This document shows positions 1 to 5,565 of a stretch of DNA of 6,222 nt, piece after piece (positions within the stretch are counted from its first letter, which is position 1; each line of letters opens with the position of its first letter). Origin of the DNA: Chitinophagaceae bacterium (lineage in GTDB: Bacteria > Bacteroidota > Bacteroidia > Chitinophagales > Chitinophagaceae); the NCBI GenBank assembly GCA_016787105.1, contig JAEUVI010000431.1, positions 1-6,222 on the forward strand, given 5' to 3'. The notes beneath the pieces were generated by a model. It saw nothing but the letters and a program-made list of their open reading frames with translations, did not search any database and was not told the origin of the DNA. A program made the translations under genes and the position numbers.

Positions 1-583
1 CGTCTGTATATGCAGGCGGCGTCGGCACCCAACGTCCGGGAGTATCTATCACCGTGTACTTAGGATAACTCCTTGTTTCAGCATAGTTATCTTTCTTGCT
101 CCAGTCAAGTATTGCAGTGCCGATAGTATCTGCAAATGCAACCGTATTTTTAAATACATCTTCCGGCATACCATGATCAGTTGCAAGTTGCTTCAGGCTA
201 TCAACATACTCATCCATACTTCCCGCAGGAAAAGTAACAGCTTCTCCTAATTTGCAAAAAGCTAATATGGACGCAAATTCGAAATCTACATTTTTACCCG
301 CAGTAGGCTGAGGCAATGGTTTCAGGCCATGTACCTGGCCGGCCAGCGATTGGTATTTGTCCGGGAAACCGGCAGCAATTACTTCATAAGCAGCTATACT
401 TGCATACAAATAATTACGCGAGGCTACAATGGGACTAAAGTTATTTCCCATCACTACACCGTTCAGCTCATACACTGTATTAGAGAAAAGTAACGGGCTA
501 TGTAAAACGACCTGGTAATCGTTTTTCTTATTGCAGGCTTGAATAGTAAGCAAACCTGCAATAGCAAAAATTGCTATACGCAT
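1..583 (-). CDS. Vanadium-dependent haloperoxidase / PAP2-like lipoprotein, N-terminal part (cut by window edge)
   Basis: I translated the frame by hand from the ATG at 583-581; it stays open for 194 codons to the left edge, so the 3' end is missing. The protein opens with a short signal peptide (MRIAIFAIAGLLTIQAC) ending in a lipobox-like IQAC with Cys17, so it is probably a lipoprotein exported across the inner membrane. Residues around 55-65 (SRNYLYASIAAYE) and the WVPTPPAY motif at 185-192 are typical of the Bacteroidota proteins annotated as vanadium-dependent haloperoxidase or PAP2-superfamily phosphatase, a helical family of roughly 400-450 residues. The vanadate/phosphate-binding Lys, Arg and His residues lie in the C-terminal half, outside the window, so activity cannot be judged, and many members have no tested function. 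An AGGA (minus strand of 591-594) lies seven bases before the ATG. It is the last visible gene of the run that starts at ridA, 53 bases after the preceding gene. Confidence 0.75.
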   Translation of the reverse strand, partial: MRIAIFAIAGLLTIQACNKKNDYQVVLHSPLLFSNTVYELNGVVMGNNFSPIVASRNYLYASIAAYEVIAAGFPDKYQSLAGQVHGLKPLPQPTAGKNVDFEFASILAFCKLGEAVTFPAGSMDEYVDSLKQLATDHGMPEDVFKNTVAFADTIGTAILDWSKKDNYAETRSYPKYTVIDTPGRWVPTPPAYTD

Positions 584-636
584 ATATTGTTCCTGTTTTT
601 AACGAAATAGAAAAAAGAATAACCCCATCAAAGGCT

Positions 637-1188
637 TTAGCATTCCGGAGGTTGAGCCGGAGTTAATGGATTGAATTGAGAAGAGTATGAAACTTCAGGG
701 GAATAAAGACTTAATTGAATATTTTCCGCACTCAAAGAATATGAAAGTTCATCATTTTGCAAAAACTCGCTCATCATAAGTTTGATGGCCGGAGGCTGAT
801 TTCCTTTCTGCGGCATGCCATCATGCTGCAGGCTATTTACCGTTTTAAAGAAATCTGATTTAGCTACCTGCAGATCATTTTTTTCTGTGTGTGGAATGCA
901 AAGCAGGTATAATGTATCTGCAGAAATTTTGCGTTTTACAAACTGGTATATTTTTCCCTTATACTCGGTTTCGCCATAATAGGTTTCATATTCCGCCCAG
1001 TCAGTATAATAAGGAAGATTCAATGGAATTTTTACTTCAACCAAATCGCTGGCATCATAATCACCAGCATCTAATTTTTGTTCCAAACGGACAGTAGACT
1101 TTTTCTCCATGTAGGAAAGCACCCACTTGTATCCACAAAAGTTGAATACAAGGATCAGCAGAAACAGTATGGAGCCAATTTTCTTCAA
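637..1188 (-). CDS. Membrane-anchored protein of unknown function, TTG start
   Basis: This 183-residue protein has one hydrophobic segment at about residues 5-17 after a KK pair, which looks like an uncleaved signal anchor; most of the protein would then lie in the periplasm. The rest is soluble and rich in Tyr and charged residues, with a region at about 50-115 (IPLNLPYYTDWAEYE, then YQFVKRKISADTLYLLCIP) that resembles conserved hypothetical proteins of Bacteroidota. I cannot assign a function. Cysteines are at 18, 97 and the last residue, 183. The start is unusual: codon 1.is TTG at 1188-1186, and the next in-frame ATG (residue 27) would remove the whole hydrophobic segment, so TTG is preferred. 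The in-frame codon that closes the frame upstream is the TAA of the GH65 gene, 18 bases before. No Shine-Dalgarno sequence is visible. The close spacing suggests cotranscription with GH65 and possibly translational coupling. Confidence 0.75.
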   Translation of the reverse strand: MKKIGSILFLLILVFNFCGYKWVLSYMEKKSTVRLEQKLDAGDYDASDLVEVKIPLNLPYYTDWAEYETYYGETEYKGKIYQFVKRKISADTLYLLCIPHTEKNDLQVAKSDFFKTVNSLQHDGMPQKGNQPPAIKLMMSEFLQNDELSYSLSAENIQLSLYSPEVSYSSQFNPLTPAQPPEC

Positions 1189-1206
1189 GCCGCTAAAGTT
1201 AACAAA

Positions 1207-3243
1207 TTATTTTACTTGATAAATTTTCTTTTGAATACCGGCCCCGGTAATGGTAAGGCTTTTCCACCTGGAGGGCAAAGCAGTTTTTAATTGTACAAGA
1301 CCCGCGGGGGTAATATCAATGCCGCCAAAACCATTTAAAACACTCTGAATCAATCCACCGGCACCAGTTGAAAAATACGGGTTTGTACCTCCCTTTGTTT
1401 CTGCAAGTACATTAAACGGAGGATTTTGATTGGGAACATAAGCTTCTTTAAAGAAGTGATATGCTTTTTCTCCTTCGCCAAGCCGGGCATATAATAAGGA
1501 AAAGATCGCCTGTGTCATAGCAGGTGTCCCCTCATCAGGCACACGTGTTTCATAATATTCCATATCTTTTCTCACCTGTTTTGGATCTGTAATTTCCTTT
1601 AAAGGATATGCAAGAAGGTTTACATCAGCTTGTTTAATACCCTCACCCTTGTAGGTAGCATGTTCCCTTGTTACACCATTTTCCATTTTTAATATCGGAA
1701 TATTCTGATAAACGATCATCCAATCTGGATCTGGTGCCAGGCCTATCAGCTTTGCCGCATCAGTTGCATATTTTAAAGTAGCCTTTGCTGCCGCATTGGT
1801 AAATGCATTGTTGTCTACATTCTCAGCCCATTCATCTGCAGCAACTACATTTTTTATATCATAGTGACCTGCACCATTTCTTTCAACCCGTGAAGCCCAG
1901 AAATCAGCGCACTCTTTTATTACAGGAAACCCTTTTTCGCGGAGCCATGTTTTGTCTTGTGTTACACAATAATAATTCCACGCTGCAATAGCTACATCGG
2001 CAGTAATATGATGTTCAAAAGGACCGCTCAATGCCCATACCGGCGTTTCTTCATTGCCGCTTGCTGCACTTTCCCAAGGGTACATAGCACCTTTGAAGCC
2101 GTGTGCAAATGCGTTATGTTTTGCTTCCTTTAACCGTTCATAGCGATACTCTACCATACTTTTTGCTATTTCCGGATGAAGAATGAGTATTGCGGGATAC
2201 ATCCATATTTCAGTATCCCAAAACACATGACCGTTATAACCAAGACCACTTAATCCCATTGGTGAAGGGGAATAAGAAGTGCCTTCTCTGACAAAAGAAT
2301 ATAAATGATATAAAGCAGAACGAACAGCAAGCTGCGACTCTTCATCGCCTTCTATAATTATGTCGCTTTTCCAAAGTTCATCCCATGCTTTGTTGTGAAA
2401 ATTGATTAGCCTGTCATGCCCTTCCAGTTTGCAATATATAGCATAGCGTTCCGCCTCATTTAAAGGATCGTCATGCTGTGCGGTAGATATAGAAGCACCT
2501 GCAATACTGAACTTGTAGGTTTCTCCCGCTTTCAATTTCTTTTTGAATTTCATCAGGTGCATGTTGTTGTCCCACATTTCATGAATAATGCGTGGTTCAC
2601 TGCCATGCTGCTCATTAAATAAAAAACTGGTAGATGAAGCAAATAATAATTTTCCGGTAGGGCTTTTGGCAGTAGAAGACAACAGGCTGATTGTAACATG
2701 CGGCCTGTCAATTTCATTGTAATAATTCTGCACATCCCGCAACGCATCCGGCGCTTCCATAACAGATGCAGCTGTGATTTCAATATCTTTTTTGGGAACA
2801 ATCGTCACATCCGTCATACCGCAATAAGGCAAATGCCGCAATGCATAATACGAGTAGCTTATACTGGCTGCATCTTTATAATCAAACGAAGTTGTAAATG
2901 CAGCATGTTTCATGTCCAGTTCCTGGTGCATGTTTGTTACGTCTTTTGCGCTTAGCCTTCTTCCCTCAATTTCAAGATACATATTCAGGAAATTGAAGCT
3001 TTTCAGGAAATTGCTGACTCTGCCACGCCCATACTGATCATATGCACCGTTGAGCACTACGTCTTTAATACGAAATGGCTCAGGTGCAGATACAATTCCG
3101 ATCATTCCATTGGCAACAGTAATGCCGTAATAGTTGGATGGATCAATTTTATCTGCTTTAATTCTCCATGTATCTGTTTGCGCAAAAGATGCAACGCACA
3201 CAGTCAGGAGAAAAAGACCGGTAAACAATCGTTTAGCTAACAT
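1207..3243 (-). CDS. Secreted glycoside hydrolase family 65 (kojibiose hydrolase-like alpha-glucosidase)
   Basis: This complete 678-residue protein has a signal peptide (about 1-21, cut after SFA), so it is exported, probably to the periplasm. The GH65 layout is visible: an N-terminal beta-sandwich (about 25-275), a helical linker, an (alpha/alpha)6 catalytic barrel (about 300-640) and a short C-terminal tail. Motifs are VFWDTEIWMYP at 340-350, AADEWAENVDNNAFTN at 468-483 with Glu471 as the expected general acid, KQADV at 537-541, and LAETKGGTNPYFSTGAGG at 613-630 with Glu615 as a likely general base. A carboxylate at this second place fits inverting hydrolases, whereas GH65 phosphorylases bind phosphate there. 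From memory, the Flavobacterium johnsoniae kojibiose hydrolase uses Glu472 and Glu616, one residue off from here. Cleavage of alpha-1,2-glucosides such as kojibiose is therefore the best guess; a glucosyl-galactose or trehalose-type substrate is not excluded. It lies 41 bases after ridA. No SusC/SusD transport genes are in view. Confidence 0.88.
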   Translation of the reverse strand: MLAKRLFTGLFLLTVCVASFAQTDTWRIKADKIDPSNYYGITVANGMIGIVSAPEPFRIKDVVLNGAYDQYGRGRVSNFLKSFNFLNMYLEIEGRRLSAKDVTNMHQELDMKHAAFTTSFDYKDAASISYSYYALRHLPYCGMTDVTIVPKKDIEITAASVMEAPDALRDVQNYYNEIDRPHVTISLLSSTAKSPTGKLLFASSTSFLFNEQHGSEPRIIHEMWDNNMHLMKFKKKLKAGETYKFSIAGASISTAQHDDPLNEAERYAIYCKLEGHDRLINFHNKAWDELWKSDIIIEGDEESQLAVRSALYHLYSFVREGTSYSPSPMGLSGLGYNGHVFWDTEIWMYPAILILHPEIAKSMVEYRYERLKEAKHNAFAHGFKGAMYPWESAASGNEETPVWALSGPFEHHITADVAIAAWNYYCVTQDKTWLREKGFPVIKECADFWASRVERNGAGHYDIKNVVAADEWAENVDNNAFTNAAAKATLKYATDAAKLIGLAPDPDWMIVYQNIPILKMENGVTREHATYKGEGIKQADVNLLAYPLKEITDPKQVRKDMEYYETRVPDEGTPAMTQAIFSLLYARLGEGEKAYHFFKEAYVPNQNPPFNVLAETKGGTNPYFSTGAGGLIQSVLNGFGGIDITPAGLVQLKTALPSRWKSLTITGAGIQKKIYQVK

Positions 3244-3284
3244 GCAACCGAATTTAAGTGGAACAGAAATATGATGAACACCAT

Positions 3285-3665
3285 TTACTTCGCGGCAATC
3301 ATACTGATTTCTACATTGACAAACTTTGGCAAGGCAGAAACCTGTACTGTTTCCCTGGCTGGGAATGAGCTATCAAAATATTTTCCATACACTTCGTTAA
3401 TCTCACCAAATCTGTGCATATCCGTAAGAAAAATAGTAGTCTTTACCACATCATTAAAAGTAAATCCTGCTTTCTGTAATATCGCTTTCAGGTTATGCAT
3501 TACCTGGTGTGTTTCCTCCTGCAAATCTTTGTTCTTCAATTGCCCGTTCACCGGGTCAATACAAATCTGTCCTGATATAAAAAGTGTATTGCCGGCTAAA
3601 ATTGCCTGATTATATGGCCCTATTGGAGCTGGTGCGCCGGGGGTATTAATGATTGTCTTATCCAT
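3285..3665 (-). CDS. ridA: RidA family enamine/imine deaminase
   Basis: RidA (YjgF/YER057c/UK114 family) hydrolyses reactive 2-aminoacrylate and related enamines/imines made by PLP enzymes such as threonine/serine dehydratase, protecting other PLP enzymes in the cytosol; it works as a trimer. The 126-residue length is standard. Visible hallmarks are APAPIGPYNQA (11-21) with Tyr18, LFISGQI (28-34), and the C-terminal PARETVQVSALP (102-113) with Arg104, equivalent to the carboxylate-binding Arg105 of E. coli RidA, followed by NVEI with Glu119. I start it at the ATG at 3665-3663: the frame is open 18 codons further to a TTG at 3719, but that would run through the divergent promoter region and add residues other RidA proteins lack. 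It is the first gene of the leftward run and is divergent from the gene at 3730, 64 bases away. A link between RidA and the sugar hydrolase downstream is not obvious; RidA genes often sit in unrelated operons. Confidence 0.93.
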   Translation of the reverse strand: MDKTIINTPGAPAPIGPYNQAILAGNTLFISGQICIDPVNGQLKNKDLQEETHQVMHNLKAILQKAGFTFNDVVKTTIFLTDMHRFGEINEVYGKYFDSSFPARETVQVSALPKFVNVEISMIAAK

Positions 3666-3689
3666 AGCTGTTGTTTCAATTAAGTAGAG

Positions 3690-3720
3690 CGAATTTAGCT
3701 TTATGTGTTTTCTTTGCAAA
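3690..3720 (-). promoter_or_regulatory. Candidate Bacteroidota-type promoter for ridA operon
   Basis: On the minus strand TTTG (3720-3717) is followed after 19 bases by TAAATTCG (3697-3690), which matches the Bacteroidota consensus of a TTG -33 element and a TAnnTTTG -7 element with one mismatch. Transcription would start at about 3684, leaving a leader of about 20 bases before the ridA ATG. Spacing and position fit well, but this is a pattern match only. Confidence 0.45.
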
Positions 3721-3729
3721 AAATAGAAT

Positions 3730-4356
3730 ATGCGGATAGCTGTAGCGGCTACAGTAGATCAGAAAGATGAATTATTACGGCAGGGTATAGCCATTGGAGT
3801 AGAAATAGAATGGATTGATACTATAAAGGATACTCCGGATGCAGATGCTGTAATTGATTTACTATTTGATACAAATGAAGAGGAAAGGCTGCAATGGCTA
3901 AAAGGTTTACATAAAAAAATAATCATCATTAATTATGTAAACGGCCCTATCAAAAATGAACCTTCCCAAATTATAAAACTGAATGGGTGGCCTGGATTTC
4001 TTTCACGTCCTGTTGCTGAAGTATCCTGCAGTGATGAAAAAATAAAAGAGAAGGCAGAAAAAGTATTCATGGCATTTAACAAAAAAACTGAATGGACAAC
4101 TGACACTCCTGGATTTATCACAGCAAGGATAGTCAGTATGATTATTAATGAAGCATATTTTACACTACAAGAAAAAGTGAGTACTAAAGCAGAAATAGAT
4201 ATTGCCATGAAAACAGGTACTAACTACCCTTACGGACCATTTGAATGGTGCGATCGGATCGGTATAAAAAAAATTTACAGTCTCCTGAAAAAGTTAGAAA
4301 CGACAGATACCAGCTACAAGCCCTGTGATTTACTTACAAAAGAATCCGCAAATTAA
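3730..4356 (+). CDS. Degenerate 3-hydroxyacyl-CoA dehydrogenase-like protein (C-terminal 3HCDH domain)
   Basis: The 208-residue protein is recognisable from residue 125 to about 190: DTPGFITARIVSMIINEAY, then EIDIAMKTGTNYPYGPFEW, which follows the C-terminal helical domain (PF00725-type) of 3-hydroxybutyryl/3-hydroxyacyl-CoA dehydrogenases closely. The first 124 residues are shorter than the roughly 185-residue NAD-binding domain of the full enzymes. They begin like a Rossmann strand (MRIAVAAT) but lack the GxGxxG dinucleotide motif. The place where active enzymes have the catalytic His (HFFNP-type motif) reads NGWPGFLSRPVAEV (85-98), with no His. Beta-oxidation or butyryl-CoA activity is therefore doubtful; it may bind an acyl-CoA or a partner, or have only structural use. 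Its TAA shares the last A with the ATG of tsaB, so the two genes are almost certainly cotranscribed and translationally coupled. Databases may label it simply 3-hydroxybutyryl-CoA dehydrogenase. Confidence 0.82.
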   Translation: MRIAVAATVDQKDELLRQGIAIGVEIEWIDTIKDTPDADAVIDLLFDTNEEERLQWLKGLHKKIIIINYVNGPIKNEPSQIIKLNGWPGFLSRPVAEVSCSDEKIKEKAEKVFMAFNKKTEWTTDTPGFITARIVSMIINEAYFTLQEKVSTKAEIDIAMKTGTNYPYGPFEWCDRIGIKKIYSLLKKLETTDTSYKPCDLLTKESAN

Positions 4357-5018
4357 TGGCCTACATATTAAATATAGATACCGCCTTGGAAACTGCATCC
4401 ATATGCCTGTCGAATGAAGGTGAGTTGATTGGATTTTCTGAAAATGAAAAACAAAGGTACCAGGCTGCATGGTTGCAACATGGTGTCCATAAACTCTTGG
4501 CCGTAGCAGGTATACAACCAAAAGATCTACAAGCTATAGCGGTAAGCAATGGCCCGGGATCGTATACAGGGCTAAGAATAGGATTATCTTCTGCAAAAGG
4601 TTTGTGTTATGCATTAAATATTCCTTTAATAGCGATTAATACACTCGATATGATGGCTGCTGCAGCGATACAGAATGAAGCTGACTTATTCTGCCCGATG
4701 ATTGATGCAAGAAGGATGGAAGTGTACACAGCAGTATATGATAACAAATCCGCAAGAGTTGTAGAGCCACACGCCTTAATATTAAATGAGGAATCTTTTA
4801 TTGATATACCAGAAACAAGTACAATTTTGTTTTTTGGCAATGGAAGTGTGAAGTATAAAACAATCGCAAAACGTAAAAATGCAATATTTAAAGAGGTGGT
4901 AATTAATGCTAAAAACTTAATAAATATCTCTTATAACCGTTTTCGCATAAAAAACTTTGACAATATTGCCTATACACAACCATTTTACATCAAAGAATTT
5001 CACAGTTCTGTTAGATAA
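4356..5018 (+). CDS. tsaB: tRNA threonylcarbamoyladenosine biosynthesis protein TsaB
   Basis: TsaB (YeaZ) is the inactive ASKHA-fold partner of TsaD; with TsaC and TsaE they make N6-threonylcarbamoyladenosine at position 37 of ANN-decoding tRNAs, in the cytosol. The 220-residue protein has the usual start (YILNIDTALETASICL, with the degenerate phosphate-loop region), then VSNGPGSYTGLRIGLSSAKG at 63-82, the family signature, and PMIDARRMEVYTA at 114-126, typical of TsaB. The C-terminal AYTQPFYIKEF (205-215) matches the AYxxPxYlrk-type ending common in Bacteroidota members. The length is normal and nothing is broken. The start is the ATG whose A is the last base of the upstream TAA (TAATG), a one-base overlap that implies coupling. 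tsaC, tsaD and tsaE are not in this window. The gene should be important or essential for growth, so the promoter ahead of position 3730 should be active constitutively. Confidence 0.95.
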   Translation: MAYILNIDTALETASICLSNEGELIGFSENEKQRYQAAWLQHGVHKLLAVAGIQPKDLQAIAVSNGPGSYTGLRIGLSSAKGLCYALNIPLIAINTLDMMAAAAIQNEADLFCPMIDARRMEVYTAVYDNKSARVVEPHALILNEESFIDIPETSTILFFGNGSVKYKTIAKRKNAIFKEVVINAKNLINISYNRFRIKNFDNIAYTQPFYIKEFHSSVR

Positions 5019-5074
5019 TAAAAAATCGAATTTGATAGCAATAAAATTTTCACTTTATAAATCACTGTAAGTAT

Positions 5075-5082
5075 TAAATTTG
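5075..5082 (+). promoter_or_regulatory. Candidate -7 promoter element for the arsR-type gene
   Basis: TAAATTTG is a perfect match to the Bacteroidota -7 consensus TAnnTTTG. Transcription would begin near 5089, leaving a leader of about 44 bases before the ATG at 5133. A good TTG -33 element at 19-21 bases upstream is not visible (TTTA at 5054-5057 is the nearest), so the call rests on the -7 box and on its lying in a 114-base AT-rich spacer. Confidence 0.45.
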
Positions 5083-5118
5083 TAATGTCAGTCTTATTTT
5101 TTCACAGAAGCTAAAGCT

Positions 5119-5124
5119 AGGGGG
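5119..5124 (+). promoter_or_regulatory. Possible ribosome binding site of the arsR-type gene
   Basis: AGGGGG ends eight bases before the ATG at 5133. Purine-rich Shine-Dalgarno-like sites are uncommon in this window and in Bacteroidota in general, so the site supports this ATG as the start. The match to the anti-Shine-Dalgarno sequence is imperfect. Confidence 0.4.
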
Positions 5125-5132
5125 TATTACGC

Positions 5133-5471
5133 ATGAATACTTCAGAACTACCATTAACCTCAACGTCAACAAATGGCCTTTTCCTAAAAGTTGATCTCTA
5201 CAACGTGAAAAAAGCGGCACTGGTACTCCGTGCCCTAAATCACAAATTGAGGCAACAAATCCTCAAACTGATTGATGAACATGGCAAAATGACTGTAACT
5301 GAGTTGTATGTAAAAATGCGTCTCGAACAGTCAGTTGCTTCACAGCACCTGGCCATCCTTAGAAAAGCTGGTTTTGTAAAAACCGATAGGGATGGTAAGT
5401 TTATCTATTACTCAGTGAATGGAGAAAGAATGGAAGAAGTAAATCAGTTTGCACATGACTTACTGAGCTAA
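5133..5471 (+). CDS. ArsR-family winged-helix transcriptional regulator, cysteine-free
   Basis: This is a 112-residue, single-domain, cytosolic DNA-binding protein of the ArsR/SmtB type, expected to act as a dimeric repressor. Residues 27-50 (KKAALVLRALNHKLRQQILK and following) form the first helices. TVTELYVKMRLEQSVASQHLAILRKAG (54-80) is the helix-turn-helix, with the recognition helix around SVASQHLAILRKAG, and FVKTDRDGKFIYYSVN (81-96) is the wing. The whole protein contains no cysteine and lacks the ELCVCDL-type metal site of ArsR/CadC and the paired cysteines of the persulfide sensors BigR and SqrR. It therefore probably does not sense arsenic or persulfide through thiols; the ligand is unknown. 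It is preceded by its own candidate promoter and followed by a strong terminator, so it is likely a one-gene transcript. The persulfide dioxygenase-like gene starts 94 bases downstream on the same strand, which makes it a possible target, but only by position. Confidence 0.9.
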   Translation: MNTSELPLTSTSTNGLFLKVDLYNVKKAALVLRALNHKLRQQILKLIDEHGKMTVTELYVKMRLEQSVASQHLAILRKAGFVKTDRDGKFIYYSVNGERMEEVNQFAHDLLS

Positions 5472-5493
5472 CCGTTGACTGAAAAAGTTGCAC

Positions 5494-5525
5494 AAGAGCG
5501 GGGCTGTCACAGCTTCGCTCTTTTT
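5494..5525 (+). terminator. Intrinsic terminator after the arsR-type gene
   Basis: AAGAGCG (5494-5500) pairs with CGCTCTT (5516-5522). The helix can continue through two G-U pairs (GG 5501-5502 with TT 5514-5515) and GCTG/CAGC (5503-5506 with 5510-5513), closing a TCA loop, for about 13 pairs in total. A run of T (5521-5525) follows. Position, 22 bases after the stop codon, fits a rho-independent terminator for the plus-strand gene. Confidence 0.85.
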
Positions 5526-5538
5526 GCATTTATTAAGG

Positions 5539-5546
5539 TAAATTTG
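5539..5546 (+). promoter_or_regulatory. Candidate -7 promoter element for the persulfide dioxygenase-like gene
   Basis: The octamer TAAATTTG matches the Bacteroidota -7 consensus TAnnTTTG exactly and is identical to the one ahead of the arsR-type gene. It lies just after the terminator, so transcription would start near 5553, about 13 bases before the ATG at 5566. No TTG is seen at the ideal -33 distance; TTTG at 5523-5526 is too close (12 bases). Confidence 0.45.
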
Positions 5547-5565
5547 CATTTTAAAATTTATAAAT

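Noticed and set aside
2553..2955. Open frames on both strands inside the GH65 gene (82 and 85 codons)
   Set aside because: They are alternative frames of an intact GH65 coding region and show no family motif.
3249..3256. TAAATTCG on the minus strand just before the GH65 ATG
   Set aside because: It would place the transcription start at the ATG itself, and no TTG lies at the -33 distance, so I do not call it a promoter.
3271..3609. Plus-strand open frame of 112 codons with a signal-peptide-like start
   Set aside because: It runs antisense through ridA, whose conserved motifs explain the DNA; no recognisable family motifs in this frame.
3666..3719. N-terminal extension of RidA by 18 residues, starting at TTG 3719
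   Set aside because: RidA proteins begin close to the APAPIGPY motif; the extension would begin at a TTG and would cover the promoter candidate, whereas the ATG at 3665 gives the standard length.
3933..4840. Minus-strand open frames beneath the dehydrogenase-like gene and tsaB
   Set aside because: These are shadows of the two well-supported plus-strand genes; their hydrophobic look comes from the complementary strand of AT-rich codons.
5019..5060. Possible terminator after tsaB
   Set aside because: The stretch is AT-rich with an AAAATTTT self-complement but has no GC-containing stem followed by a T-run.
5064..5092. Imperfect palindrome around the arsR-type -7 box (ACTG...CAGT arms, AAATTT core)
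   Set aside because: The arms and the core do not share the same centre, and the matches in between are few; too weak for an operator call without comparison with relatives.
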